Part shown: in pieces, positions 48,781-61,300 of the stretch
Position numbering within the stretch: position 1 is the first letter of the stretch
Layout of the letters: each line of letters starts with the position of its first letter
Notes under the pieces: generated by a model
Database searches by the model: none
Seen by the model: the letters and a program-made list of their open reading frames with translations, nothing else
What the model was told of the DNA's origin: nothing
Translations under genes and position numbers: made by a program
Assembly: GCA_036426205.1 (NCBI GenBank)
Contig: CM071571.1
Coordinates: 111,966,333-112,030,332, forward strand
Reading direction: 5' to 3'
DNA from: Ascaphus truei
Taxonomy: Eukaryota > Chordata > Amphibia > Anura > Ascaphidae
Length of the DNA stretch: 64,000 bases

Positions 48781-49156
48781 CTGCACCGACACACTTTATT
48801 CGAGCAAATACCCGGTATGTACCTGGCAGATACCTGGAATGCGCCACTCCTCACCTCTGACAAGCCCCGTTGCATTTGCCTTCCCAGCCTGGGTTCATGC
48901 CTGGCTGATGGGCGGCTGATCTGTTAAATGATAATGATTAGGATTTAATACAATGCTTCGCGGGTCTACCAGATGGCATAAATTCATGAATTTTATATAC
49001 TGTGCAGTATTGCAGCCAGCGGGAATAAAATGCTTCAATCCCTGCTTGGAAAATAACTCAATGCACTTGGGCAGAAAACAGTCACAAACCTCAATACACC
49101 CGGGTATACCCGAATTCGTGGGACTAGCCAAGCTCGAATAAAGTGTGTCGCCAGTG
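48781..49156. mobile_element. MITE derived from the 8.9 kb transposon family, copy 1
   Basis: 376 bp flanked by TA. Inverted ends: CTGCACCGACACACTTTATT and CACTGGCGACACACTTTATT. Its left half (AGGATTTAATACAATGCTTC, then CAGATGGCATAAATTCATGA) matches the inverted right subterminus of the 8.9 kb element (13830-13990). Its right half (inverted) matches the left subterminus around 5225-5310 (TGCAATACTGCA, TGCGTTATTTTC type). No coding capacity. Confidence 0.75.
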
Positions 49157-49164
49157 TATATACA

Positions 49165-49390
49165 TAAATATCACTGTGTTAAAAACAATATTAATGATGT
49201 GTAAGGGGATATTACCAACCTGTAAATGTGTTTATTAACCCACTACCACTGCAGTAAAACCGGATATGTCATCAGCATTTCACTGATAACATATCCGGTC
49301 TTACTGCAGTAGTTGTGAGTTAATAAACACATTTACAGGTTGGTAATATCCCTTTGCACATTATTATTGTTTTTAACACAGTGATATTTA
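49165..49390. repeat. Long near-perfect palindrome
   Basis: Two ~110-bp arms from TAAATATCACTGTGTTAAAA to its complement ending at 49390, centred near 49285 (CAGCATTTCACTGATAAC). It includes GGATATTACCAACCTGTAAA in both orientations. Likely a hairpin MITE. Confidence 0.8.
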
Positions 49391-49613
49391 TGCAATTGAG
49401 ATATGTGTTTGATTTTGTTATATTATGTAGCCTTTTGTACTTAATGAAGTTTGTGATGGTTCTAGATTTTCGTGCCAATATTTGCTTATTTAAATGTGTG
49501 TTAGTATGTTATTTGCACCTGATGAAAGGTCCGTCAAGGTCAAGAATGTATTCACCAAGGTGTTGTAAGTACAGTAGTTTACTACTTTCTAGGGGGACAG
49601 TTATTTATCATGT

Positions 49614-51800
49614 TAATCTATTGTGAGGTGACATCATTATTGATTCAATACTGATGTATGAGTACTGATACTTGAATACTGATACTTGAATACTGATGTT
49701 TGAATACTGATTTAAAACCTGCTACGTTTCATACAGTACTTGTTTTTAACTTTTGTCTAATACGCATGCCTTTTATACAACTGTGAGTGTCCCAGCGCTT
49801 TTATCTACATGGATCAATCTCACTCAATTTGTCAAAGTAACTTATATTTATCTAGCTATGGAATACCAATTCATTCTGTTACATCAGCAGAATCCAGATA
49901 ATTGCATCACATCGGAATGGAAATTGGCAAATCTTAAACAGAACTGCAAAAAAGTACAGTGTGTTCAAGCAGGATTGGAACACTATCCTAAGCAGATGTG
50001 TAAACTCTGGCAAGTATTATGTGCATCTGAAAATGGAACTAAAAAAGCCACGTCAAAACAGTACAGTATGTCCAAATAGACTGAAAACATAGTAAAATAA
50101 AATTAAAATAAACTATATTTAAAGTATGCAGGCAGATGCATAACAAATATACACATATTATTATCTCAACAATGCAATCGACTTCCTTAGACTGAAACAC
50201 CCTTAACTTTTACCTATTAGTTTGCTGTGAAAAAGTTTTCAGATCAAAGCCTAATTTTTATCAGATACTTATTTTACATTTGACCAGTTTTACTAGTGAT
50301 CACATCAGAATTAGTTAACACAAAACAAGAAAAAAATGCCAATGAACAATTTGCCTATAAACAGAAATATCACAAATGATAAAGGGAAAAAAGACAGTAA
50401 AAAGACATCCAAAGTGTTTGGTGTCCATGTAAACACTGAAATTGTAATAATGTATTTAAAAATACTTATAGTTGGTTAATGGGTGCTTAACTTCCTATTA
50501 CCTATTTCAATACATTCAATATGTAACTGCTATTATTAGTTTACTGGTGTACAGCGCTGTGTACTTTGTCCGAGCTCTGAAAGTAAAAAAGTATTATTAC
50601 TGTATTAACCAATACAAATTATGTATGGGACTTGAGCAGTACATATATTCAGATAATCTATGTATACATAGAGTTATGAAATAATTATCTTACCCTTACT
50701 TATAGACCCAATCTAAGATTTAATTTTTACTTGCATTTTAAGAGTACATTTAAAAATGTGTATTCCAAAAACAAACAGGAGTGAGGCTTATTTCAGGGTA
50801 TGTTAAGAAAGAAAAAAGGTATATAGTGCAATATGTATTAAATAAAATCATTATTTAAAAGTTGCCAATGCACTCACAATAGTAAAACGTGTTCAGGCTC
50901 TTCACAACAATGCTTATTGTGCCTCAGAATAAAAAGGACATACATAATGAAAAACAGTTTACTTTCAGCAGATTTAAAAATAAAAATTGCGAACACTCCC
51001 AAACAAATCAGAGTTTCAAGCATTTAGGAGCAGTTTTGGAGCAGTTTGTGTACTCAGCCAGTTCCCCACACAGAAGATTAGTCTTTCCGATTGTGTCTGG
51101 TCTCCTTCAGCATTCCTCCGTCCAGGTTGCACAATCCTCGATGGGATGAGTGACGTCACTTCCTGGGTTGGCTTGTACACCCCTTACTTCCCTCCTTTGC
51201 TTCTTCCTCTCTCACCAATGCCCTACATGTTCCGCTGTGTTAGCAGGTTCCTCAGGGGTTCATAGATACTGTTGCTACAGTCCATGGCTTTATATATTCA
51301 GGCACCTACTGTATGACATCCTCATATAAATATTCTAAGGTCTATATAAATCCTTATGTATTTACTTGTAGTTACTCTATTATTAAAAAGATCAGCATGC
51401 GTGCAAACTCACAGATACTGCAAAAGTATCAAAAATTAAACACATACAGTAGCTACATATATCTTTACACAAATAATAAACAAAAAGTACATATCGTCGT
51501 TGTAGAGGTAAAAGTAATTAACTACATTGTTTGAGTACTGAGGAAATGGTGATTAAATGTTTTTTTTGACAGGAAAATGTTTGTATTTAAAAAGGAAGGT
51601 ATTTTGATATGACAAGTTCTGAAGATTAGATGTCTTTGTGAGTCCTTAGAATTTTTTTTGTTTACTAAGACTATTTTCATTAAAAAAGTAAAAAATGCGC
51701 TTAATGAGTTTTACCTCTACAACGACAATATAATGCAGTAATATAGAAACCCATACATATATCATCAACTGTGTCAATTAAAATAAATTGCCATATAAAA
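49614..51800. other. Intergenic, no gene recognised
   Basis: A short 15-16-bp tandem repeat (ACTTGAATACTGAT type) at about 49665-49712. 51100-51270 may be a decayed Penelope terminus. No gene. Confidence 0.45.
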
Positions 51801-52395
51801 TGTAGTATCCCTCCTAAACTACAAGGGGAAGGCTTCCATGGTCCATTACATGTTGAAAAAAAGAGAACACATGAATAACAGATTCTAACAGGGGCAAGCC
51901 TGTTTACAACAGCTAGAGCTGTTCAGTGTCAGCCAGGTAGTGGTTAATCCCTCCCTAGAGGAAGGAAGGGCTTCTATCAAGCCCAACTGAGTCTAGATCG
52001 GGGTTTAAAAAGGCAGGAAATTGAACTGTTTGGCTTTCTCCCTGGTCTGTGTATAGATCACACATACAGTATGTGTCCTTGATCCCTAGGAACACCAGGG
52101 GATGCAGGCCATATCCCTGTGTCCTTGATTCCAAGGGACACAAGATGTCTATATAGATGTCTATTTAGACATTTATATAGACATACTTTATATGGACTTG
52201 CATATGCTGTAGAAGCTGAACTTTGGCCTAGGATAGCCCTATACTTTATTACTTTATATTGTCCTTTTTTTTTTTGCTGCACCTTGGCTGAGGAAAGCCC
52301 TATGTTTTTTTGTTGAAGATTTTTGATAAAAAAAAGCTTACATTTATTTTCCCAAAGCAAGTGTACTGTCTTCACCTCTGCACACATCGCCTACA
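51801..52395 (+). repeat. 5' LTR of a third coiled-coil LTR element
   Basis: TGTAGTATCC...ATCGCCTACA, 595 bp with TG...CA ends, immediately followed by a primer-binding site. The sequence is not recognisably similar to the LTRs of elements 1 and 2. No 3' LTR was found in the window. Confidence 0.6.
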
Positions 52396-52397
52396 TT

Positions 52398-52415
52398 TGG
52401 TGTTATCGGTGGGAT
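52398..52415 (+). promoter_or_regulatory. Primer-binding site, tRNA-Leu-like (element 3)
   Basis: TGGTGTTATCGGTGGGAT begins two bases after the LTR and shares TGGTGT and GTGGGAT with the tRNA-Leu complement. Confidence 0.6.
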
Positions 52416-53446
52416 ACCAGAGGTAGCCCTTGGATTTCAAAAGGGGAGCTGGAGACCATAAGGGGTAAAAAATTATTTGCAACAATTCCTGAAAAAAATC
52501 TGCACGACATGAGTAAAATGCTTCGAGGCTGACCTACAAAAGCATATACAGGAAAAATATTGATCCTATAAAGCCTCTGGAGGTCAGCGGTAGAAACACG
52601 TGTAGAGGACACCAGAATACAGAGCCATACATCAAGGAAGAAAACCAAGGTATACTACGCTGGATGAAGTGACAAATCCTATAATCTGTCTGGGAGACTC
52701 CTACAGATGGTGTCCCGCACAAGGTACAGAATCTGGGAGTTAACTCTGCCCTAGCACGTGTGCAGAAAAAAGGAGTTTTCAAAATGGCTTTGCAGCAGGA
52801 CTGAAAATTCACCAATATAGAAGAAATCAACTGGATAAGTCGTGTCTCTGTGAGCATAAATTTGACTGGTGACAGCAAGTGTTGAATTACCCATATTATC
52901 GCCAGCTACTGAAACCGCAAATGAAGCATAGTGGGTGCAGAAGTTTCAAGCAATGAGGTGGAGCTCAGTACTACTGATGCATGAATGTCCGACAAGTAAA
53001 TAAGAAAAAGGCTCATCGTATCAGCGTTTCAAGGGTTGATCTACAGCTGGAGTGGATCCCAGTGGCAGGAACAGCAGGCAGCGTGGTCGGGGTCACAAGC
53101 AGAGGTCGCCAACGAGGAGACAGGAACAGGACTTGGACTTGGGAACAGGACTGGGACTCGGGAACAGGGCAACAGCAATTAGCAAGAGCAACAAAAGCAG
53201 CAGTGAATACAGGAACCTAGCAGGTGCTGGAGGAACCAGTATACACAGGCAAGGGAGGAACAGGAAATTGAGGGTTATATAGGTCTGGCTGGAGGCATGG
53301 GACAGGTGCAAAGATGTCAGGTTTCAGATTCTGGAAGCAAGAGCAGCAGCTGTCCCGGTGGATATTCATGGGTACTGCAGGCTAGAACTTGACAGTGCAA
53401 AGGTGTCAGGTTTCAGAGTCTGGAAGCAACAGCAGCAGCATTCCCA

Positions 53447-54540
53447 GTGGATGTTCATGGGCACTGCATGCTAGAACCTGACAGTGTAGAGCTGGGAGTC
53501 TCTCAGCAGGAGGTCTGCCATCTCAGGGCAAAGCTGCAAGTCTCTCAGAACAAGATTCACGTTCTCAGCACAGAACTGGAAGTATCTCCCCAGGAGGTCC
53601 AGGGTCTCAGCACAGAGCTGTCTAAATTGAGGGATACTGATAAAAATATCCTGAATATTTCAAGACTGTAAAAAGAGAGAACAGAAATCTGAAAGAGGAT
53701 ATTTCAGATTTGAGAGACCAGGTCAGTGAAAGAAATGAGAAGCTTCAAGTAAAAAAATCTAAAGAAGCAAACGGAACATGAAATGTTACAGCTGTTGTTA
53801 GCACTGGAAAGGTCAGAGGCTGCAATAAGCATGAAGAGGGAAATCCCTATGTATTCAATTAGAACTTTCTCAAATCAGAGTGGACTCTGAGAGAAGGAAA
53901 GCGTGTTGACATTTCAGAAATACTGCAGAGCTTGTGTACAAAGAAGAAAGGAGCGAGAAAGCTATGTGTGTAAATGCTCACAACGGTTGTCATACAGGCT
54001 ACTTATAGAGGGATGAAAGCTAGTCGGCTTTTTCACCAGAATAAAGAAGCCTTCAGTCAGTATGGTGAATGCAACAGCAAAGGAAGACGTTTTAACATTT
54101 GAATTAATATGTAATAATGGTCTGTGATGAGAGATGTGCCCTATATGCAAATGCCCGGCCCGTACTGGAAGGCACCAATGCAAGGGAACCAAAGCACAGA
54201 TGTAGATTCTAGAGAGAGATGTCCTCCACTAAATCCACCAAGTCCTTTTTTCCACATGCCTACATCCCTCAAAGAACCATCACACAAGGACTATGACCAG
54301 AGCCGTTCAGCAGTACAGGCTGCGGAAAACGAGGACACCACCCTTCTAACTGCCATTGGATGCATTGCTCCTTTGCCGAGAAAGCCCACTTGAAAGAGGG
54401 ACCTTGTCCTCTCCTACTCCAGGTTCTGATTGCTGAAGGGACCATGCGGGTTCTCTTTGAATTCGGCTCCGCCAGGACGCTAGTGCTCAAGGATCTGGTA
54501 AACTCAGAGGCAATATCCAACGAAAAGGTCCACTACTGAG
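53447..54540 (+). pseudogene. Decayed coiled-coil ORF of LTR element 3
   Basis: The frame 53447-53671 contains ELGVSQQEVCHLRAKLQVSQ and ELEVSPQEVQGLSTELSKL, the same 14-residue coiled-coil repeat as in elements 1 and 2. Downstream, broken frames remain charged (KEMRSFK, ALERSEAAISMKRE), then a Pro-rich segment (54124-54393). It lies in sense behind the LTR and primer-binding site. Many stops; no pol motif. Confidence 0.55.
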
Positions 54541-56026
54541 GACTTTGCCTGGGACCAGGAGAATCTACATCCAGATACCTGATATTGCTATTAAAGAATT
54601 CATGTTTGTGAGTGTACATCTGTTCCTTATCAATATAAATATTTGTTATAGTATTACACCTTTGTGTTCTCTTTTCTTTTCCCTCCGTCCAAGGGAATAC
54701 AATCCAATCTCAAGATCTCTACTATTCTGCCATAGTGTAAGCCATTCTTATTCACATTTTTTCACTATTGGTATGGTTGTTTTTGCGCCCATTTTTCCCC
54801 CCCGCTGTTTAGACATAGGGACTGTGTCTTATTGGGTGCTGTATCACTGCCAGACACATTTCAGCACATTGTTGTTGCAATTCATTAATTTGCGTTTATT
54901 ATATCCTTCTATCTAAGAAATTAAAAACACCTGGAAAACATAGTTAGCCATGTTTACTAACAGTAAGTTGGAAGACTGCGAACAGCTCATTGCCTTATGG
55001 CAGAAGACTGCTTAGTAAGCCCAGCATATGTTTATATATGTATAAGTAGTTTATTTGTTTGTTTTCACTCTTTACTTTAGCATTAATAGTTTACTTTGAA
55101 TTTGATAATTGTGCTTATAGATCCTAAAAACATAATATTATCAAAATGTAACAATTAAAAATGTTATCAATACTTAACCACATGATTTTTTTTAAATCAT
55201 AGGATGCTAATAGACTCATGTTCTAGCATCAATATACCACCTCATTTCTTTAGCTGTGAAACACATAATAAAATATATTAAAATGTATTAATAAACAAAA
55301 GCACTGCTGTGTACTGGAAGAGGAATTGGGTTTTATGAAAGCTGAGTTAAAAGAAAGAGACTAATGTAATGTTGTACATTTATTTCTATTGCACATATGG
55401 AAACAGATAAGTGTTACTCTGCATTTGAAATGCACCCAAAAAAGACTGGATATACTGTAGAGAGAGCAACTGTGAATCACAAGGTTGGCAGAAAAACAGT
55501 TTCATCATGATTATAAGTTATTCTAAGCTTAGCATGCAAAAAAACAAACTGTGCAATGGGACGGTCATCCACTTTTGGGGGGGGAATTCTGAAATAAAAA
55601 ATAAATTACCACATAAAATGTGTGCATCAAATAAAATAATTCAATTTTTGCACAGAAGTTGTGCTCCATGAACCAAAATATACAACTGCATGACTCACGT
55701 ATATGAAAACTACATGAACTGATGAATTATGGAAGTCTCCCGTCAACTAGAAAATCAACGTTCTTCTGAAACATTGTCAACTGCAGAAACCAACCTTACT
55801 ACACTATGAATGGAATAAGAACAAAATAAAACAGACCATAAAGAAGCACCCAATTGTCAACCAAGCAAAAATGGTGTACATTTTTGATTGACAATAAAGT
55901 GGGTAAATTATGAGTGCATTGAGCAAGGTATGTTTGTGTTCTTAAATTTGTTTTGTCTGAAAGTTATAGAGAATTGCTCATTGAAAAAAAGGTCTGAGTT
56001 GAATTTTTGAAAAGGTGAAATATAGT
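54541..56026. other. Intergenic, no gene recognised
   Basis: No 3' LTR for element 3 and no coding region could be identified. Confidence 0.45.
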
Positions 56027-56815
56027 TGTAGCCAGGTTCCCCCTGCCTGTCAACCCCCCTCACCTTGCTGGCGATCGCGGGGGCCGCCGAGCCCAATGGC
56101 GGTCTCGTCGGCCGATCGCAAGGTGGAGCGGTGAGGATCCTGCTTCAGGTGGGTTGCCGGGGACGTGCGCGGCCGGTTGCCAGGGCTGTGATCGCGTTGC
56201 GAGGGCTCCCGGCACTCCTGAAGCAGGGCGGCAGGGCGCCGCCATTTCATATGAGTTCGCGCATGCGCTGTGAACATCTTGGTGCGGTGGCCAGCAGGGA
56301 AGCTCGCTCATGCGCAAGAGAAGCGCGCGGTTGACAGCCAACCAGCAGAGGGCTCTAGATGGGACTACATATCCCATGAGCCTAAGGAGTGCCCCACATG
56401 ACCCCAGGGAGCCAATAGGGCTACAGCATCTCCCTGCAGAGGAGATTAGATACATTTCGCGGGCTTTGAGCACGTTAGGCAGTCGGCGGCAGGAGCAGCT
56501 AGGGGAAGGAGGTAGGATGCAGGAGCCCTGCACTAGGCCAGCAGCCCCCTAGGCCCCAGATAGCCCTGAGTCACCAGTAGCTTTGAGTGTTTCAGGGACA
56601 GGCCCCAAGATAGAGACCCTGCCCCGGTGGGAGCCATCGCAGGTGGAGGCGCTGCACCGAGTACAAGGTTATTCCTATTATTTATACGTGCCCCAGGCTC
56701 CCCGTGGCGGAGGTTTAGGCCTCCTGTGAGCCTAACAGGTAAAGCACCACACCTGGTAACATTAAGTTCCCCGCACACATGCTATATGCTATTGGGTGGG
56801 GGAATACCCATTACA
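56027..56815 (+). repeat. Solo LTR (TGTAGC family)
   Basis: TGTAGCCAGG...CCCATTACA. Flanks TAGT and TATT differ by one base. It shares GGTGGGAGCCATCGCAGGTG, GGAGGCGCTGCACCGAG and CTCCCCGTGGCGGAGG with the 26348 and 30384 units. The arginine-rich open frames inside overlap on both strands and are not genes. Confidence 0.7.
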
Positions 56816-56885
56816 TATTGTATAATAGTTATACAGAATATAGCGAGAAGAGTCCTGGGAGGAGACTTAATACATCAGGAACATA

Positions 56886-57307
56886 CTGCTGCGACACACT
56901 TTATTCGAGCAAATACCCAGTATGTACCTGGCAGATACCTGGAATGCGCCGCTCCTCACCTCAGACAAGCCCCGTTGCGTTTGCCTTCCCAGCCATGGTT
57001 CATGCCTGGCTGACGGGCGGCTGATCTGTTAAATGATAATGATTAGGATTTAATATAGCCTGCAAATGCTTCGCGTGTCTACGATGGCATAAATTCATGA
57101 ATTGTAATGCAGTATATTAATATATACTGTGCAGTATTGCAGCCAGCGGGAAAAAATGCTCAATCCCCCTGCCTGGAAAATAACGCAATGCACTCGGGCA
57201 GAAAACAGTCACAACCACCTCATACACCAGTACAAAACCACCCTGTATACCGTAAACCACCCCTAACTTTGGGACTAGCCGAGCTCGAATAAAGTGTGTC
57301 GCCAGTG
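56886..57307. mobile_element. MITE derived from the 8.9 kb transposon family, copy 2
   Basis: 422 bp flanked by TA (56884-56885 and 57308-57309). Ends CTGCTGCGACACACTTTATT and, inverted, CACTGGCGACACACTTTATT. The first eight bases equal those of the 8.9 kb element's right end (CTGCTGCG), and the other end differs from its left end by one base (CACTGGCG against CAGTGGCG). TTCGCGTGTCTACGATGGCA and AAATTCATGAATTGTAATGC match inverted 13835-13895. Inverted 57115-57200 matches 5225-5310. Confidence 0.8.
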
Positions 57308-57309
57308 TA

Positions 57310-58389
57310 CTGTACGGTACAGTAGAAATATCATAGTCGGTGAATGATTTTTTTTTATAAACGAATTGAAAGAGTGCACTGTGTCCCAAAAAATCTATTC
57401 TTCAACTAAAATCATTGTATTCATGTTATTTTACAATTGTGCATGTTTTCTTAGTCTCTGCATGGTATGCATCATGTTCATACAAGAATGCATTAAGAAT
57501 AGTTTGTGTTTACTTGCAGTTGAATTCTATGACATGATAATCTTGACAGACAATTTTGACACATTTATTGGGCGCATACTTGAACTCGTATTACATATGA
57601 GTTACATATGTGCACCATTCAAAGACAACATTCAAAGTCCACCTCAAACTGCAATCCTCAACATAACGTAATTTTTATTTGAGTGAAAATGAAGATGATG
57701 TTCACAATACAAAAAAATTGGTTCTACTGTATACATTGGTGCACGGAGATGCACTAAATTGCTATTTTTCTGTGCATCTGTCTTACTTCAAAATTACTGT
57801 CCTGGGGGACAGTTTAGAATTGTGCTCTATTCTTTTATGCACTGTACATGTGAAAACTTAAAATGTTTAGTTCAAATATTGGTCCCCAGCATTTTCAGAA
57901 CACTGTAAATCCAGAATGACTTCAAATAGTTACTTTATAAATTATAACATGCTGTCGAAAATGACAAGAGACTAATTTATCAATAGGGACAAACATGAAT
58001 AACTAAATATTCACAGAGCAATTTACAGCCAGTATAACATGCAGATAGTCTTTATTGAGATGCTTGTATACAGATCATCCATAGGTCAAGTAATCTTCTT
58101 ACGAAATGTCCTCAGCATTCTTAATAAGTAAACTGCTTCTTTACCCTTGCAATATGACACAGAATTTAGATGATAGCCACAACTAAAAACGTATAAGGGG
58201 AAGTGTGGTGCCCATCTATATGGGTGTATCTGTGAACAAAATATCAATCTATTTTTTAAACTGGGATGAATTAGTTTAATATTGCATTTTTTATGTTCTT
58301 TGAAATGTATTACATTTTAATTAACTAGTTTCATAATGACCTAAAATCTATGTATGGATAAATTGAAAACAGTAATCTTTGGGTTAAAC
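57310..58389. other. Intergenic, no gene recognised
   Basis: AT-rich sequence with short open frames only. Confidence 0.45.
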
Positions 58390-58525
58390 CAGGGGTCTGA
58401 AACCAAGTCCTTAAGTCAAAAAGGGCCACCAACAAACTCACTGAATGAGTCACCTGTGCTTAAGCAGGGATATCCATAAAAGCTGGCCTATTTGTGGCCC
58501 TTTAGGACTGAGTTTAAGACCCCTG
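58390..58525. repeat. hAT-like MITE, 136 bp
   Basis: The inverted ends CAGGGGTCTGAAACCAAGTC and CAGGGGTCTTAAACTCAGTC are typical of hAT MITEs. The 8-bp flanks GGTTAAAC and AGTTAAAA agree at six positions. Confidence 0.75.
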
Positions 58526-59520
58526 AGTTAAAACCTATGTATGACAGCAATCTAAGAAACTGACAAAGTAGCAGGCCTAACAATTCTGGATTGAGATTGG
58601 TTGAGAGAATGTGTTGCCAGACTTTGAGTCAGGGAAGCAATCTGGTTGTCTAAATATTGGAATGTTCAGAGAAAGAAGACAGGTCTTTGCCCACCTCAGG
58701 GTGGTCCATATTCGTTGGGCTGTGCATACTGAAACGCTTGCGCTGCCCACGAGCAAGACAGGACCCCGGTACTGAGGTGGTGAAGTATTGAACCACACAC
58801 TCCCAGCAGCGGAAGCGTGGCTGGCAGGCGGATTGTCAACGTAGCTGGGTCTGGATTGGAGCGAGTGGGTTAGTCCAGATACTTGCCAAGGTCTTGGGAT
58901 GGAGATATCAGAATGGTCAAAATCTGTATAACCGTGGTGTAGGGTTGGAGAAGTCAGAATTGTGATGGTCCGTATAGCCGTGGTCAGGGTTGGAGAGGTC
59001 AGCAGAGTTGAGGGTAAGCCGGGGTCAATATCCACAGGAGTTTCCAAGAACAAGCTCGGTTGGTACACGTAGGGTTAAGCTGCAGAGAGAAAGCACAAGA
59101 CAGGGAGAAATGCACAACAGACGAGGAAGCACAAGGCTACAATTAGTTATGCTCAGCAATGACTCTGAGCATGAGCAGGGTATACGTGTGTAGCAGGAAC
59201 CAATAGAACAGGAGGCGGAGCAGAGATGCGGCCCCAGCGGGAGCTGCGACAGGCTGCAGGAGACAAATGGCTTAATGGTAGCTTGCCACGCAGCTGGGAA
59301 GCGGTGCCCGACATCACATTTGCGTGCCGCGTGCACGAGAAGCGAGACACGTCCAAGGGGGCGGAGCTAAGCTCCGTGGCACATTAGAAGAGCTGCGCGT
59401 GCGCTCTGTAAGCATAGCCGGGGTGCGCGCACACGCTGGATACAGTGTGGAGGTCTGAGAGACAACAGGTAAGGAGGGAACACATTGCAGAGGACGTGTT
59501 CCCCGATTCCTTACAGTCTG
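58526..59520. other. GC-richer intergenic, possible LTR remnant
   Basis: 59150-59515 has an LTR-like look (on the minus strand it begins TGTAAGGAATCGGGGAACAC), but the other terminus could not be found. No coding region supported. Confidence 0.3.
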
Positions 59521-59607
59521 ACAGTGCATTTTGCTAAATATCTGACAGCTGACAGTGCTTTTTGCTAAATCAGGTTCGAATTCAGTATCCAGCATCTGAT
59601 CTTTAAA

Positions 59608-59679
59608 AATTCCGTGTCCTTTCTTGTACATGTTCTGTATTCTTATTCTGAGATCCTTTGAAATAACTTTCTTCTGCAT
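59608..59679 (-). pseudogene. Transposase exon 1 relic, second copy of the large transposon family
   Basis: MQKKVISKDLRIRIQNMYKK aligns with [20 protein letters not shown] of the copy at 9656. The match is lost after about 24 codons and exons 2-5 are absent upstream. As in copy 1, a splice-acceptor-like pyrimidine tract ending CTATAG precedes the ATG. Confidence 0.7.
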
Positions 59680-59969
59680 CGCTGCTATAGAAAATAAATC
59701 AAGCACAGAAGAATGTATATTCGATGTATATTCAATGTGCATTGAATACACAGAAGTGATGGTATATTTGTAATGTTATGGGCCTCACTCGACAGGTTAA
59801 GGTATATGCCCACTTTTAACACCTGCAGCTCTTGTGCATGCCCGCCAAAAAAATCAAAGGGACACAGTGCATAAAAGGTGACACAAATTGCATAGCCTCC
59901 CACACGCTGATCTCTATCTGAACAAGTTCTTGAACAGAAACTGTTTTGTGCATTCTTCCATCGGCTGCC

Positions 59970-61300
59970 TTGGATCAACCCCGATTCTACGGACGAAGGA
60001 ACCTGCTTTCTTCTGCTGTGCCGACCACTAGAAAGCGACTGTTGGAAGCTGTTTTCAAGCCAAACCCAAAGGTGCCTGGAGAAAAGGTTCCGAAGGCTCC
60101 CAAGGCAACAAAGCCTGGCCCTTTTTATGTGAAGAAGAAAATGGCCAAAATCCAAAATGATCTATCTGTTGGGACTGGCAACAGAAGTGCCCCTGCACCC
60201 GCCGAAGCAGAATCGGATATCCCGGACTTTTCACTGCCATCGCCCACCGCCACGGATTCCAAAACATCCGCCTGCTCTGTCCCTTTGTCCACCGATGCTC
60301 ATCCGGAAAAACCCCCAGCTCACCTTCTCCAGCACCTAGCAACACCGATGTAAGTCCCGAAGCCCCCAGCTCACCTCCTCCAGCACCCATCCACGCCGAT
60401 GCTCATCCAGAAACCTCCAGCTTACCTGCAACTGCACCCAGCAATGCTGATGTAAGTCCCGAAGCCCCCAGATTACCTTCTCCAGTACCCAGCCATGCTA
60501 ATGTTCATCTGGGGGACACCAGAACTCCTTGCAGCAGATCCAGCTCGATCGCATGCATGCTGGATATTTTCAGTGGTATCGAAATCACTGACAACTCAAC
60601 AGAGCAATACAGGGACCGAATTGAGGCCAAGATGGATCGTCTTTTGTAGACCATGGTGAATATGGATACTGTAGGTGCATGGGTGGCATGGGTGTTCATC
60701 TTGATAAGATTGAGAGGAACATTGCGTGGCTCTATTCTTTGCTTCAAGTCCCTGCCCCTGTATGTCCGACGCAGGAGGGTGGCCTAGAGGTGCCTTATTC
60801 TTCCATGGAGGAACTACTGAATACCCCCCTACCCATGCAACCTCTCAATCCATGGATTTGACCTTCAAGTTGCCAACACCATGCACACCATGGGCCCCCC
60901 ATGCTCACCCCCTCCGTCTCTAGAACAAATGTATACCCTTCTGTTGGAGGAGATGACAACCCCGGTAAGCGCTAGGCCACGATAGGAGGAAAGCATCTTC
61001 CCTGACCATCTACCTCCGCCCATTGCCAAAAGCACACCTGCTCCAGCGCCCAGGATTGCACAGCTCCCAGACATCACCCGGAGAGACCTGAGCCCCAGAG
61101 TGTCCAGGAGAAATACAAGATTAGATCAGCAGATTGGTCTACCTCAGAAATATGACCAGTTCTATTTCTGTCTTCTATTTTGCATGTCTGGAGCTTGGCA
61201 AAGACAACCTGCAGGAAGCCCCCCCCCCTTGCTGCATGAAACTCTCCCAGCAAAACTGCCAGGTAAGACACAGTGCTCAAATCCATGCATGCCATGTCTC
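59970..61300 (+). pseudogene. BEN-type gene relic, second copy
   Basis: The start region LDQPRFYGRRNLLSSAVP matches MEQPRFYGRRNPLDSAVP of copy 1, with ATG replaced by TTG. PFYVKKK matches PYYVKKI. A proline-rich repeat array (units like SPEAPSSPPPAPIHADAHPE, about 60290-60510) stands where copy 1 has its own Pro/Ser repeats. The coiled-coil segment (VHLDKIERNIAWLYSLLQVP) and the segment before the BEN domain (STPAPAPRIAQLPDIT) follow in the same order. The BEN domain itself is reduced to fragments near 61170-61265. Several stops and frame changes. Confidence 0.7.

Larger units (their letters stand above)
47706..49613. mobile_element. Unit bounded by ~250-280-bp inverted repeats with hammerhead-like motifs
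   Basis: 47706-47989 and about 49385-49613 are inverted copies (CACCTGATGAAAGGTCCGT, TATTTAAATGTG.GTT, GTACTTAATG.AGTTTGTGA, GTAGTTTACTACTTTC). Between them lie an LTR-like segment, a MITE of the large-transposon family and a long palindrome. The inverted ends resemble Penelope-type termini, which can be inverted; the interior carries no RT. Confidence 0.6.

Noticed and set aside
52560..52640. Hammerhead-like sequence GGTCAGCGGTAGAAACACGTG
   Set aside because: Only GAAAC and a weak stem are present and CTGATGA is missing; it also lies inside the third LTR element.
56060..56552. Open frames of up to 157 codons on both strands
   Set aside because: Same situation as at 26 kb: GC-rich solo LTR sequence, with no domain-like pattern.
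57679..57861. Short open frame that might be a small host exon
   Set aside because: No splice context, no recognisable motif, AT-rich random composition.
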